Positions 38,076 through 46,568 of a DNA stretch of 64,000 nucleotides are shown one piece after another (within the stretch, counting starts at the first letter, position 1; each line of letters opens with the position of its first letter). The translations under genes and the position numbers were made by a program. The notes under the pieces are model-generated. The model was given only the letters and a program-made list of their open reading frames with translations. It made no database searches and was not told the DNA's origin. This DNA is from Clostridiales bacterium. Its GTDB lineage: Bacteria > Bacillota > Clostridia > Christensenellales > Aristaeellaceae. Location: NCBI GenBank assembly GCA_015056085.1, contig SVHA01000002.1:124001-188000 (forward strand). Direction: 5' to 3'.

Positions 38076-39530
38076 TTATTCAACTGTATTATCCGTCACC
38101 AGTTCAGGATGCTCCTTCAGGTACCTGAAAATGTCCCCGGCGATGCGGGCTGCGGTGCTGCCGCCGCCTTCGCCATCAGGAATGTCCTCCACCAACACGG
38201 AGAGGGCAAAGGGCAGGGAATCATCAGCAATATAGCCCACAAACCAGCCGTAGGTGACGTCGGCGCCATCCAGGCTGCTCTCGGCCGAGCCAGTCTTGCC
38301 GCCGATGGTCAGGCCGGGCACGGCGGCCCGGGTGCCCGTGCCGGAAGTCGCCACGGCCTGCATATAGCCTTGCAGGGTGGCGGCGATTTCCGGGGTGGTG
38401 GCGGTGCGGTAGAGCCGGGATTCAAACACCGTGCGCTCTACGCCCGTGGCGCCATCCACCCGGCGCAGCAGGCGGGGCTCCATCATCTGGCCGTCATTGG
38501 CGATGGCGGCGGCCACCATGCACATATGCACAGGCGAGGCGGTGATGGCGGATTGTCCGAAGCCGGAGGTGGCGATTTCAAACTGAGAGCGGTTTTTCGT
38601 GGGGTAGGTGGAGTTTTCCACCACCAGATCCCGGAAGAGGAAGTTGTCGTTGAAGCCGAAATCCTCGGCGGTGCGGCGCAGTTCGGCGTCCTCCATGGCC
38701 AGCGCCAGACGGGCGTAGGCGTTGTTGCAGGAGGTGGTGAAGGCCTTTTTCAGGCTCAACTCGCCGTGAATGGCGCTGCCGTAGTCCCGGATGGCCTGAT
38801 TGTCCACCATCAGGCCGCCGCCGCAGGTGATGGGCGTGTTCTCAATGCCCGGCAGGTATTTGAGGGACGCCACGGTGGTGATGATCTTGAAGGAACTGCC
38901 CGGAGGATACACCGACTGGGTCGCCCGGTTCCAGAAGGGCTGACCGGGGTCCGCCAGCGTGTCTGCGGTGATGTTCATGGGGTCGAAGTTGGGCAGGCTG
39001 ATTTCCGCCAGCACCTCGCCCGTCTTGTAGTTCATCACCACCACGGCGCCCTTTTTGCCGGCGGTTTCCGCATGGGCGTTGAAGTAGGTGGGAATTGCCG
39101 TACACAAGCGGCTGTCGATGGTCAGGGTAACGGTGTCGCCTGTGAGGGGCTCGCTGCTGCCCAGGGCGGCCAGGCGCTCGCCCAGGGTGAGGTTGAAGCC
39201 GTAGAGATAACTGGTCTGGAAGGCTTCCACGCCGTTGGAGACCTGTCCCTGACTGTCGCCCAGCAGATGCACAATGGCCCGGCGGGCGCTTTCATCCTCC
39301 TGATAATACCGCTTGCCTTCCTCGGACCAGGCCAGCACCACGCCGTTGCGGTCCAGGATGTCCCCGGCGTCCACGTTTTGCTTCTGGGTGCGGATGCGGG
39401 GATTGCGGGAGAAGGAAAACCAGCGGTTGCCGTAGGTATTCACGCTGTAGCCACCATAGACGGCCAGCAGGGCGAACATCCCCAGCAGAATCAGCGCCAG
39501 AATCTTGAAGCGGAAACGCCTCTGTTTCAT
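38076..39530 (-). CDS. Class B penicillin-binding protein (transpeptidase)
   Basis: 484-aa peptidoglycan transpeptidase. N-terminal membrane anchor (about 8-28), a short pedestal domain, then the transpeptidase domain with SSFK near residue 210 (catalytic Ser), SCN near 267 and KTG near 410. The short N-terminal part and pairing with an FtsW/RodA protein resemble the PbpA/RodA pairs of Actinobacteria and Clostridia rather than full-length FtsI. Overlaps the ftsW-like gene by 4 bases (ATGA), so the two are made together and probably act as one SEDS-PBP unit. Confidence 0.92.
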   Translation of the reverse strand: MKQRRFRFKILALILLGMFALLAVYGGYSVNTYGNRWFSFSRNPRIRTQKQNVDAGDILDRNGVVLAWSEEGKRYYQEDESARRAIVHLLGDSQGQVSNGVEAFQTSYLYGFNLTLGERLAALGSSEPLTGDTVTLTIDSRLCTAIPTYFNAHAETAGKKGAVVVMNYKTGEVLAEISLPNFDPMNITADTLADPGQPFWNRATQSVYPPGSSFKIITTVASLKYLPGIENTPITCGGGLMVDNQAIRDYGSAIHGELSLKKAFTTSCNNAYARLALAMEDAELRRTAEDFGFNDNFLFRDLVVENSTYPTKNRSQFEIATSGFGQSAITASPVHMCMVAAAIANDGQMMEPRLLRRVDGATGVERTVFESRLYRTATTPEIAATLQGYMQAVATSGTGTRAAVPGLTIGGKTGSAESSLDGADVTYGWFVGYIADDSLPFALSVLVEDIPDGEGGGSTAARIAGDIFRYLKEHPELVTDNTVE

Positions 39531-40765
39531 TCGTCCACCTCCCAGCCCTGGGCCAGTTCGGCGTCCTGCTGCAGGTGATCTTCATTCAGGCTCGCCACGC
39601 CCTGCATCAGCCCCATCAGGCACAGGGCCGACACCAGCGACGTGCCGCCGTAACTGACAAAGGGCATGGTGACGCCGGTGAGGGGAATCAGCTTGATGAC
39701 GCCGCCGATGATCAGGAAGGTCTGCAGCCCCAGCATCAGCGTGCAGCCCATGGACAGCAGGCCGTGGAAGCCGGAGCGGGCCGACATGGCGATGGTCGCG
39801 CCCCGCCAGATCAGCGCCACATACATCAGCAGCACGCACAGGCCGAAGATCAGTCCGAACTGCTCGCAGATGACGGCGAAGATGAAGTCGGTGTGATACA
39901 CCGGGATGGTCTTGGGGGAACCAAGACCCAGTCCCAGACCAAACAGTCCTCCGCTGGCGATGGCCATGAGGCTCTGCACAATCTGATAACCGGCGTTGTC
40001 GTAATCCGCAAAGGGATTTTGCCAGATGGCGACACGGCGCTTGACGTGGGCGAACATCTTGTAGCCCGCAAAGGCTGCGCCTACGCCGCCGCCCAGGCCG
40101 ATGACGGTCAGGGGGAGATTTCCCGATGCGGCAAAGTAGAGCATCAGCGCCGTACCGTAATACATCAGCGCCGTACCCAGGTCCTTCTGCAGCATCAGCA
40201 GGCCCAGACACCCCACGGCGAACATCAGCCAGGGGATCATCTTCCGGCGGCTCATGTAGTGGCTGAGCACCAGCAGGAGGCTGAGTTTGACGATTTCGCT
40301 GGGCTGAACGGACACGCCGCCCACATAGAACCAGTTGCGGGCGCCGTTGGTTTCCCGGCCGATGACCAGCGGCAGCGCCAGCAGCACCAGCGACACGGGC
40401 ACCATCAGCCACACCAGCACGCCCCACTGGCGCACCCGGCGTACCAGATAGATGCACACCACCATGGCGATGAGGCCGATGCCGTAGTTGATTACCTGTT
40501 GATAGGCGTATTCGGGGTTGGTGTCATACAAAACCAGCACGCCCAGGGCGCACAGGAAGTTGGTCAGGGACATCAGCAGTTTGTCGCAGGGGAAAAGCCG
40601 GGGCAGCAGGTCGGTGGTCAGGGAGACCATCAGCGGCACGGCAAAGGCCAGCGCCAGCCCCTGCCACTGGAAATCCCGCAGGAACAGAAGGAGAAACGCA
40701 GAAAAGTAGAAGGCCTTCACCGCCCGGGCCAGCGGCCTGCCCCAGTCACGCTTACGCTTGCTCAT
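39527..40765 (-). CDS. FtsW/RodA/SpoVE-family peptidoglycan polymerase
   Basis: 412-aa SEDS glycosyltransferase with about ten TM helices. Family blocks are GGVSVQPSEIVKLSLLLVLSHY, LLMLQKDLGTALMYYGTALML (catalytic-loop region with Lys-Asp), and the C-terminal PLTGVTMPFVSYGGTSLV. It polymerises lipid II into glycan strands with the PBP that follows. Overlaps the FHA gene upstream by 14 bases. Which of the septal, elongation or sporulation roles it has cannot be told. Confidence 0.93.
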   Translation of the reverse strand: MSKRKRDWGRPLARAVKAFYFSAFLLLFLRDFQWQGLALAFAVPLMVSLTTDLLPRLFPCDKLLMSLTNFLCALGVLVLYDTNPEYAYQQVINYGIGLIAMVVCIYLVRRVRQWGVLVWLMVPVSLVLLALPLVIGRETNGARNWFYVGGVSVQPSEIVKLSLLLVLSHYMSRRKMIPWLMFAVGCLGLLMLQKDLGTALMYYGTALMLYFAASGNLPLTVIGLGGGVGAAFAGYKMFAHVKRRVAIWQNPFADYDNAGYQIVQSLMAIASGGLFGLGLGLGSPKTIPVYHTDFIFAVICEQFGLIFGLCVLLMYVALIWRGATIAMSARSGFHGLLSMGCTLMLGLQTFLIIGGVIKLIPLTGVTMPFVSYGGTSLVSALCLMGLMQGVASLNEDHLQQDAELAQGWEVDE

Positions 40766-41672
40766 CTTCAGCGTACCTCCTGCGGCGGGAATGGCGCACC
40801 CGGGGACGGATGGCTTCAGGGTCGTGCTCCGGCTCCGTCACCGGCGGAGCAGGCTCATAGGGCTGGGTGTCGCACAGCGGGTCGCCCTGTACAGGCTGAT
40901 TCATCTCCGGCTGCACAGGATGATACACCGGCTGATTCATCTCCGGCTGCACAGGCGGATACACCGGCTGCTGATACACCGGCTGCTGATATACCGGCTG
41001 CTGATAGATCGGCTGCTGATACACAGGCGGATACCCCTGCTGCATGGGGGGATACATGGGCTGCTGATAGCCTTGCGGCATGGGCGGATACACCGGGGGA
41101 TACACAGGCATCCCGGTGGGATAGCCGGGGGCAGACTGCTGTTCGGGAGGCGTTTCTTCCGGCTCATCCTCGGCGAGCGATACATATCGGGGGGCATCGA
41201 TGCCGGCAAACAGGTGGAGTTTCAGGAATGCATCGCCCACCTGCAGGATGGAGCCGTGCCCCAGCGGATTCATCCGGGCCACTTTCTTGGAGGAAAGGAG
41301 AATATCGTCCACAAAGCACTCGCAGCGGGGGCGGGGCATGATGCGCAGGCCCTGCCCGGCGATAAAGGTAAAATCCAGATGGGATTTGGCCACGCCGGAA
41401 GCGGGCACGGGGATGTCATTCACCCGGGAATACCCCAGCACGCCTTCCCGGGGCACGGAAAGAATGGTGCCTTCCGGCAGGGCGTCCGTGCCGGGGGATT
41501 GCACCACAAATTCACCGACCATCCCGGCGTCCGGGAGTCGGCGGAGGCGCTTGTGTTCTTTTCGCCTGTCCTTGCGAAGCCAGGAAAAGGCACGCCACAC
41601 GATCAGCACACCCACAAGGGTGAACCAGTATCGCATGGCGAGGGACAGGACTTCATAAATTTCAGGAGTCAT
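40752..41672 (-). CDS. Membrane-anchored FHA-domain protein with Tyr/Pro/Gln repeats
   Basis: 306 aa. One TM helix (about 12-30), an FHA-type phosphothreonine-binding domain (about 50-165; GEFVVQSP, YSRVNDIPVPASGVAKSHLDF, HGSILQVGDAFLKLHLF), and a C-terminal low-complexity tail with QQPVY/QQGYPP repeats and twin PVQPEMNQP units. FHA genes next to rodA-pbpA are known in Actinobacteria and Clostridia, where they tie wall synthesis to Ser/Thr kinase signalling. No kinase is seen here. The classic GR-S-x-x-H signature is diverged (YSRVND, KSHLD). Confidence 0.85.
   Translation of the reverse strand: MTPEIYEVLSLAMRYWFTLVGVLIVWRAFSWLRKDRRKEHKRLRRLPDAGMVGEFVVQSPGTDALPEGTILSVPREGVLGYSRVNDIPVPASGVAKSHLDFTFIAGQGLRIMPRPRCECFVDDILLSSKKVARMNPLGHGSILQVGDAFLKLHLFAGIDAPRYVSLAEDEPEETPPEQQSAPGYPTGMPVYPPVYPPMPQGYQQPMYPPMQQGYPPVYQQPIYQQPVYQQPVYQQPVYPPVQPEMNQPVYHPVQPEMNQPVQGDPLCDTQPYEPAPPVTEPEHDPEAIRPRVRHSRRRRYAEDEQA
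40968..41050. repeat. 15-bp in-frame coding repeat in the FHA gene
   Basis: Repeats of about CTGATACACCGGCTG (plus-strand sense), giving QQPVY units on the coding strand. All periods are multiples of three, so copy-number change would alter tail length without a frameshift. Confidence 0.7.
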
Positions 41673-41682
41673 GGGACGCCTT

Positions 41683-42969
41683 TCATGCCAGCATGGCGCG
41701 GAGCCTGCGCAGGAGGGGCTTGAGGTTGCGGGGGGTGCGGGCAGGGTCGCGCTGGATGGCGATCACGAGATTTTCGGGGCGGAATACCGCCTGAGCGGCA
41801 TTGAGCAGGTCTTCGGCGGTCAGGTCTTCATACATGGCGGTCTGGGCGTCCAGGTCGGCACGGGCCACGTCCTCGGAGATCCACGCCCAGCCCAGGCGGT
41901 CGTTCATCTGCAGGCTGGAATCCAGTTCAAACAGGTTGTTTTCGGTAAACTGGGTGCGGGTGTGCTCCAGCCGGGAAGGCCGGACATAAGTACGCAGGCG
42001 CACCAGCAGGGCAAACACCTTTTCCAGACTTTCCACCAGATACTCCTGGCGCACGTCATAGTCAATCACCAGCCGGCGGTAGATGCCCAGTTCATCCATG
42101 GAAGCGTCGATTTCCGCCACGAGGGCCTCGGTTTCCCGCAGTTCCTGGAAGAGGATGGAATCGCAGTTGCCGCCGGTGATGCAGGACAGCACGTCGCCCA
42201 CCAGCGGGAACACCAGATCATTGTCCACGTCAAAGTGCAGGCGCACCTTGGCCTGTCCGTCTTCTTCCGGGCGGATGATGTCGCTGTCTTCATCCCGCAT
42301 ACAGAAGCCTTCCGGCGCCTGCATCAGGAAGGGCGGCTCGTCGGTGGTGTTCACCAGTTCCGAGAAGGCCTCCACCGCAGCCTGTTCCATGCCGTCGGAG
42401 AAATTGCCGGTGATGCACAGGCAGGCATTTTGAGGCTGGAAGATCAGCCGCTGCCAGCGGCGGATGGTGGCGGCGGACATCTTTTCAATGGATGCAGCTG
42501 TGCCCATGCAGGGGTAGGCGCCCTGGGCCGTTTTGCGGTAGCGCAGGTCGATCATGTCGTCAAAGTCCGGGTCCTCCTGCTCAATCTGACGCAGGACCAC
42601 CTGCTTTTCCTGATCGATCTGCTCCTGCGTCCAGGGCGTGCCCGCAAAAAACCGCAGGAAGAGATCCACCAGATCATCAAAGAAGCGGGGGCGGGCGCCG
42701 AGGGTGAACACCATGGCTTCCCGATAGGTGGCGCCGTCCATGTCCATGCCGAAGCGGTTGAAGCGTTCCTGCAGTTCGTCGTGACTCAGGCCACCCAGAC
42801 CCCGGAAGCACAGGTGCTCCAGCAGGTGACACACGCCCTGATTCTGGCGGTTTTCATACAGGGGACCGCCCTTGAGGTACATCCCGAAGCTGATGGAATG
42901 CAGGTGGGGCTGCTGCAGGCACAAGAGGGTCATGCCGTTGGGAAGGACGTGTTCGTTGATGGCAGACAT
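41683..42969 (-). CDS. M16 (insulinase-like) zinc peptidase
   Basis: 428-aa processing-peptidase-like protein. HLLEH (HxxEH zinc motif) near residue 50, with a glutamate about 75 residues on (QIEQE... region), then the inactive C-terminal repeat domain of the M16B type. The start at 42969 (MSAINEHVLPNG) follows GGAGG. It has its own promoter and probably leads the M16-FHA-SEDS-PBP group (10-base gap to FHA). The substrate is unknown. No signal peptide, so it acts in the cytoplasm. Confidence 0.88.
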   Translation of the reverse strand: MSAINEHVLPNGMTLLCLQQPHLHSISFGMYLKGGPLYENRQNQGVCHLLEHLCFRGLGGLSHDELQERFNRFGMDMDGATYREAMVFTLGARPRFFDDLVDLFLRFFAGTPWTQEQIDQEKQVVLRQIEQEDPDFDDMIDLRYRKTAQGAYPCMGTAASIEKMSAATIRRWQRLIFQPQNACLCITGNFSDGMEQAAVEAFSELVNTTDEPPFLMQAPEGFCMRDEDSDIIRPEEDGQAKVRLHFDVDNDLVFPLVGDVLSCITGGNCDSILFQELRETEALVAEIDASMDELGIYRRLVIDYDVRQEYLVESLEKVFALLVRLRTYVRPSRLEHTRTQFTENNLFELDSSLQMNDRLGWAWISEDVARADLDAQTAMYEDLTAEDLLNAAQAVFRPENLVIAIQRDPARTPRNLKPLLRRLRAMLA

Positions 42970-43018
42970 GGGGGCGAACCTCCTTGGGAATGTATCGGTT
43001 GCATCGGTCGTTTCCCTT

Positions 43019-43047
43019 ATTATACCGTATTTGCCCCGCTCTTGCAA
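43019..43047 (-). promoter_or_regulatory. Sigma-A promoter of the M16-FHA-SEDS-PBP operon
   Basis: Minus strand: TTGCAA (43042-43047), 17-base spacer, TATAAT (43019-43024), 50 bases before the M16 start. Confidence 0.8.
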
Positions 43048-43083
43048 CCCCTCGCGGCCCGGGGGAAATCCGCCTTGCCCCCC

Positions 43084-43112
43084 TTGCAATTTTCCCCGGG
43101 GGACTGTATGAT
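43084..43112 (+). promoter_or_regulatory. Sigma-A promoter of the chorismate mutase-aroK operon
   Basis: TTGCAA (43084-43089), 17-base spacer, TATGAT (43107-43112), 34 bases before the chorismate mutase start. It is divergent from the M16 promoter. Confidence 0.75.
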
Positions 43113-43145
43113 ATAGACATAAGCACGCCCGGGGAGGTACGCAGG

Positions 43146-43433
43146 ATGAAAACGCAATCAGACATCCGAAAAGAACTGGATGCGGTGGATGAGGAAATCG
43201 TCCGCCTGTTTGAAAAGCGGATGAATCTTTCTATGCAGATGGCTGCGTGGAAAAAGGCGCAGGGGCTGCCTGTCCTGGACAAGCAGCGGGAGCAGCAGGT
43301 GATTGTTTCCCGCCGGGAAATGCTGACGGATTCCCGCTATGCTCCCTGCGTGGAAACACTGTACAAAACCATCCTCTCTTTGAGCCGGGAAGAGCAAAAC
43401 CGCTGGTTGCAGGAGGAAGAGCATCATGCTTGA
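43146..43433 (+). CDS. Chorismate mutase (AroQ type)
   Basis: 95-aa all-helical AroQ-fold chorismate mutase, converting chorismate to prephenate for Phe/Tyr synthesis. RKELDAVDEEIVRLFEKRMNLSMQMAAWKKAQGLPVLDKQREQQVI contains the expected Arg, Lys and Gln positions. GGGAGG precedes the ATG at 43146. Overlaps the shikimate kinase gene by 8 bases, which fits an aromatic amino-acid role. Confidence 0.93.
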   Translation: MKTQSDIRKELDAVDEEIVRLFEKRMNLSMQMAAWKKAQGLPVLDKQREQQVIVSRREMLTDSRYAPCVETLYKTILSLSREEQNRWLQEEEHHA

Positions 43434-43941
43434 GAGGCACATTTTTATCATCGGCATGACGGGCAGCGGCAAGTCCAGCCTGGGGCGGCGCGTGGCCAAT
43501 CAGTTGCGCATCCCCTATGTGGATACTGATCAGCGCATCACCGAGGCGGCGGGCTGCACGGTGGGCGAGGTGTTCGAAAAATACGGCGAGCAAGCCTTCC
43601 GCAATGCGGAGACCAACGTGCTCATTCAGCTCACCAGAGAGCAGCCGGCCATCGTGTCCACCGGCGGCGGCATGATCATGCGGGACATCAACCGCCACAT
43701 CATGCGCAATCATGGCGTGATTTTCCTGGTGGATCGCCCGCTGGAAGACATTCTGGGGGATATCAAGCTGGACCGCCGTCCCATGCTGCGGGAAAAGGGC
43801 CTGGGCGAGGTGGAAAAACTGTATCATGAGCGCATTGATACCTACCGGGCGGTCGCTGATGAGGTGCTGGACAACTCCCACGGCTATTACGCCGGGGTGT
43901 ATGCCATGGAAAAACTCATCCGTACCCGGTTCCATGTGTGA
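43426..43941 (+). CDS. aroK: Shikimate kinase
   Basis: 171-aa P-loop kinase of the shikimate pathway. Walker A GMTGSGKSS (residues 10-18), DTDQRI (shikimate-binding Asp), FRNAE, STGGGMI and LDRRPML lid motif. Start overlaps the chorismate mutase gene. Normal length. Confidence 0.95.
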   Translation: MLERHIFIIGMTGSGKSSLGRRVANQLRIPYVDTDQRITEAAGCTVGEVFEKYGEQAFRNAETNVLIQLTREQPAIVSTGGGMIMRDINRHIMRNHGVIFLVDRPLEDILGDIKLDRRPMLREKGLGEVEKLYHERIDTYRAVADEVLDNSHGYYAGVYAMEKLIRTRFHV

Positions 43942-43955
43942 AGCGGAGGGACAAG

Positions 43956-45128
43956 ATGAGCCTTCGCCATACGATTGATTATTTCACTGCGGAAACGGGC
44001 ATCATGCCCGGTCTGGCGGTGGCCTGCGGCGACAGGCGCCATGCCGCCGCTGACATGGGCGGCGTGATCAACCGGCAGGGAACGCCCCTGACGGAGAAGA
44101 GCCTGTTCGACCTGGCAAGCCTCACCAAACTCTTCACCGGGCTGCTGGTGATACGCCTGAAGGAAGAAGGAACGCTGGATCTTTCTCGCCGGGTGACGGA
44201 CTATGCGCCGGAATTCACCCATTTGCAGGGCGTGACGGTGGATCAGGTGCTGGGGTTTGAAGTGTCCCTCGCCACGCCGGAGCGGCTTGATCAGCAGGCG
44301 TGTGCGTCAAATGCCCTGCGGGTGCTGCATCAGATTGTTCCCGGGGACAACGGCGACAACCGGGCGTATTCCGATATGCACGCCATGGTGCTGTCCCGGG
44401 TATTGGCGGGCGCTTCCGGCATGACCTGGGAGGCACTGCTGCAGCAAAAAATCCTCCATCCGCTGGGAATGGAGGAAACCTTCACCGTGGCGCCGGAAAA
44501 CAGGCACAAGGATTTGGTACAAACCGGCGGCGAACACCGCATCATTTCCGGCAGGTACATCCTGCGGCCGGATGCGCCTCCCGGCGTGCCCCATGACCCC
44601 AAAGCGGCGCTGATGTACCCGGAGTGCTTCGGCCATGCGGGCGTTTTCTCCACCCTGCCGGACATGATTCGTCTGTGTCAGGGGCTGCTGGCGGGCAAGG
44701 TGATTTCCCCGGAAGGGCTGCGCTTCATGAGCTGCAACCGCACCGGCAGAAAGACCACTTCCGGCGCATGGACGCAGTTTCTGGGCAGCCAGTGCTACGT
44801 CAAGCACCCCGATCAGTATTTTTCCGAAATTCCCGTGTATGAAAGCAGCGCCGCCATCGGCCTGTCGGGATTCACGGGGCATCACCTGTCCGTGGACGTC
44901 GAAACGGGCGTGTTTGCCCTGATGCTGGGCAACCGGGTGCTGGATCGCCTCACGACGGTGACGCTCCTTCCCGGTCAGTCTTTGGCGGATCTTGGCTTGC
45001 GCCCGGACGGTACAGGGCAGGTATGCTGGCCAGACGGCTCGAAGGTATTTTCTTCCGTGGATTATGTTCATCACAAGGACGCCCATTTTCATCGCCAGGT
45101 GGCGCAGACACTTGGCCTTTCACCGTGA
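43956..45128 (+). CDS. Beta-lactamase-family serine hydrolase
   Basis: 390-aa class C beta-lactamase/DD-peptidase-like hydrolase. SLTK at 55-58 is the SxxK nucleophile motif; YSD in RAYSDMHAMVLSRVL is the YxN-like motif; a C-terminal GFTGHHLSVD segment would provide the HxG-like strand. No signal peptide, so likely a cytoplasmic esterase or peptidase. The ATG at 43956 has GGAGGG upstream; a GTG at 43938 overlaps aroK and is less likely. Its 3' end overlaps an antisense small gene by 179 bases. Confidence 0.88.
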   Translation: MSLRHTIDYFTAETGIMPGLAVACGDRRHAAADMGGVINRQGTPLTEKSLFDLASLTKLFTGLLVIRLKEEGTLDLSRRVTDYAPEFTHLQGVTVDQVLGFEVSLATPERLDQQACASNALRVLHQIVPGDNGDNRAYSDMHAMVLSRVLAGASGMTWEALLQQKILHPLGMEETFTVAPENRHKDLVQTGGEHRIISGRYILRPDAPPGVPHDPKAALMYPECFGHAGVFSTLPDMIRLCQGLLAGKVISPEGLRFMSCNRTGRKTTSGAWTQFLGSQCYVKHPDQYFSEIPVYESSAAIGLSGFTGHHLSVDVETGVFALMLGNRVLDRLTTVTLLPGQSLADLGLRPDGTGQVCWPDGSKVFSSVDYVHHKDAHFHRQVAQTLGLSP

Positions 45129-45300
45129 AAACCGGCGGGGTATGAATGGCCATAAGGGACGCCAGGTCGCTGCTTTCTGACGGCGACTGAGGTGCGGAGG
45201 GCATCAGCCCGGTGCATTCCGTGGCGCTGGCGATGGTTTCGTCCTCCAGGAAGGTATCGTATGCCGGCATTTTCCGGCGGGGTGCATCGTGGTTGTTCAT
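44950..45300 (-). CDS. Small ATECTGL-motif protein, antisense-overlapping
   Basis: 116-aa frame with a strong AGGAGGT site 6 bases before its ATG. The first 60 residues (MPAYDTFLEDETIASATECTGLMPSAPQSP) resemble a widespread but uncharacterised clostridial microprotein with an ATECTGLIP motif, from memory. Those proteins usually end at about this point. Here the frame continues on the opposite strand of the serine hydrolase gene, so residues 58-116 are probably recent extension after loss of a stop. The function is unknown. The real gene may be only about 45128-45300. Confidence 0.55.
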   Translation of the reverse strand: MNNHDAPRRKMPAYDTFLEDETIASATECTGLMPSAPQSPSESSDLASLMAIHTPPVFTVKGQVSAPPGDENGRPCDEHNPRKKIPSSRLASIPALYRPGASQDPPKTDREGASPS

Positions 45301-45360
45301 GATGAGACCTCCTGTCTGTTTTCTTCAGGGTGCCCATTTCAAATTGGATTGATTCATCAG

Positions 45361-45391
45361 GCACGCTTACTAACAAGGAGCGTGCTTTTTT
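45361..45391 (+). terminator. Rho-independent terminator after the aroK-serine hydrolase operon
   Basis: GCACGC and GCGTGC pair across a 13-base loop, followed by TTTTTT. It lies 230 bases past the serine hydrolase stop, so the transcript would run antisense across the small ATECTGL gene. Confidence 0.75.
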
Positions 45392-45467
45392 GCGTCCCGT
45401 TTTCCGCTGCCGGGCCCTTTTCAGCATACAATGGAAGGCAAGGCATGATTTTGCTGCGGATGCCATC

Positions 45468-45496
45468 TTGCGCCGGAGCGAAGAATGTGATATACT
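45468..45496 (+). promoter_or_regulatory. Sigma-A promoter of the ctsR operon
   Basis: TTGCGC (45468-45473), 17-base spacer, TATACT (45491-45496). The CtsR operator begins 6 bases after the -10. Confidence 0.7.
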
Positions 45497-45502
45497 GGGA
45501 AT

Positions 45503-45519
45503 GGTCAAAGTAGGTCAAA
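45503..45519 (+). promoter_or_regulatory. CtsR operator
   Basis: GGTCAAA-GTA-GGTCAAA, an exact tandem heptamer with 3-base spacer matching the known CtsR site (RGTCAAA NNN RGTCAAA). It covers the +1 region, so CtsR should repress its own operon and release it on heat or protein stress. Confidence 0.92.
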
Positions 45520-45536
45520 TGAACGGAGGAACGGTC

Positions 45537-46013
45537 ATGCGGTTGAGTGACGCCATCGAGCGGTTTATCAAGGACATGATGCTGGAGGAAGAAGCGGGCG
45601 TGGAGCTCAAGCGCAACGAGCTGGCAGAATATTTCGGCTGTGCGCCCAGCCAGATCAACTATGTGTTGTCTACCCGCTTCACGCTGGATAACGGCTATGT
45701 CACCGAGTCCCGCAGGGGCGGCGGAGGATACATCCGCATCGTCCGGGTGGCGAGGAATGCGGCGGACCAGATGGCGTATCTGATCAACGAGCGCATCGGC
45801 GAAAGAATCGACGAAGCCTCCGCCGTGCGGGTGATCCTGCAATTGATGGAGCAGCAGGTGATCAGCCGGGAGTGCGCCGGGGTGATGCGGGCGGCGATTT
45901 CCGCCCAGGCGCTGTCGGTGCCCGTGCCGGACGCTGTCAAGGATGCCCAGCGGGCACGGATCCTGCGCAGCATGATCCTCAGCGTGGCCAGGCAAAATGC
46001 CTCGCGCGGCTAA
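45537..46013 (+). CDS. ctsR: Transcriptional repressor CtsR
   Basis: 158-aa repressor of class III heat-shock genes. N-terminal winged helix (LSDAIERFIKDMM, RNELAEYFGCAPSQINYVLSTRFT) with the glycine-rich heat-sensing wing RRGGGGYIRI, and a C-terminal dimerisation/McsB-contact domain. Start at 45537 follows GGAGG at 8 bases; upstream in-frame codons cross the promoter and operator. First gene of ctsR-mcsA-mcsB-clpC. Confidence 0.96.
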   Translation: MRLSDAIERFIKDMMLEEEAGVELKRNELAEYFGCAPSQINYVLSTRFTLDNGYVTESRRGGGGYIRIVRVARNAADQMAYLINERIGERIDEASAVRVILQLMEQQVISRECAGVMRAAISAQALSVPVPDAVKDAQRARILRSMILSVARQNASRG

Positions 46014-46034
46014 GGAAGGAAAGGATGGGACAGA

Positions 46035-46568
46035 ATGCTTTGTGAAGAATGCAAGGTCAATGAAGCGACCTTTACTTTATCAGTGATGGTGGATACCCAA
46101 CTGACCCAGCGCCACCTGTGCGGCGACTGCATGGCGAAGATGCACATGCCCCTGATGGGCGGCAGCGTCCATGGGCTGCTGGGCAGCATATTGAGCGCTA
46201 TTTCCGGCAGCAGGAATACACAGGGGGATGAGGAACATCCGCCCATGGAGAAAAAGCCGGAGGATGATCTTGCCTGCCCCTGCTGCGGCACCACCTGGGG
46301 AACCTTCACCCAGGGCGGACTGCTGGGCTGCGCCGGGTGCTACGACGCTTTCCGGGAGCAACTGGCGCCCATGCTTCGGCAGATTCACGGCAAAGTGCAG
46401 CATGAGGGCCGCACGCCGCTGAAAAGCCAGCAGCAGCAGGAACTCCGCCGCCAGCAGGAAGAACTCAGCCGGGAAATGGCCCTGGCGGTGGAAAATGAAG
46501 ACTACGAAAAGGCGGCCCGGCTCAGAGATCAGCTGCGGGCGCTGGCACGGGAAGAAGGTGCAACCTGA
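46035..46568 (+). CDS. mcsA: McsA, activator of protein-arginine kinase
   Basis: 177-aa zinc-binding partner of McsB. CEEC near residue 3 with CGDC, then CPCCGTTWG and a CAGC pair give the metal sites; the C-terminal UVR motif (SREMALAVENEDYEKAARLRDQLRAL) binds McsB/ClpC. TGATG overlap with mcsB. Confidence 0.94.
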   Translation: MLCEECKVNEATFTLSVMVDTQLTQRHLCGDCMAKMHMPLMGGSVHGLLGSILSAISGSRNTQGDEEHPPMEKKPEDDLACPCCGTTWGTFTQGGLLGCAGCYDAFREQLAPMLRQIHGKVQHEGRTPLKSQQQQELRRQQEELSREMALAVENEDYEKAARLRDQLRALAREEGAT

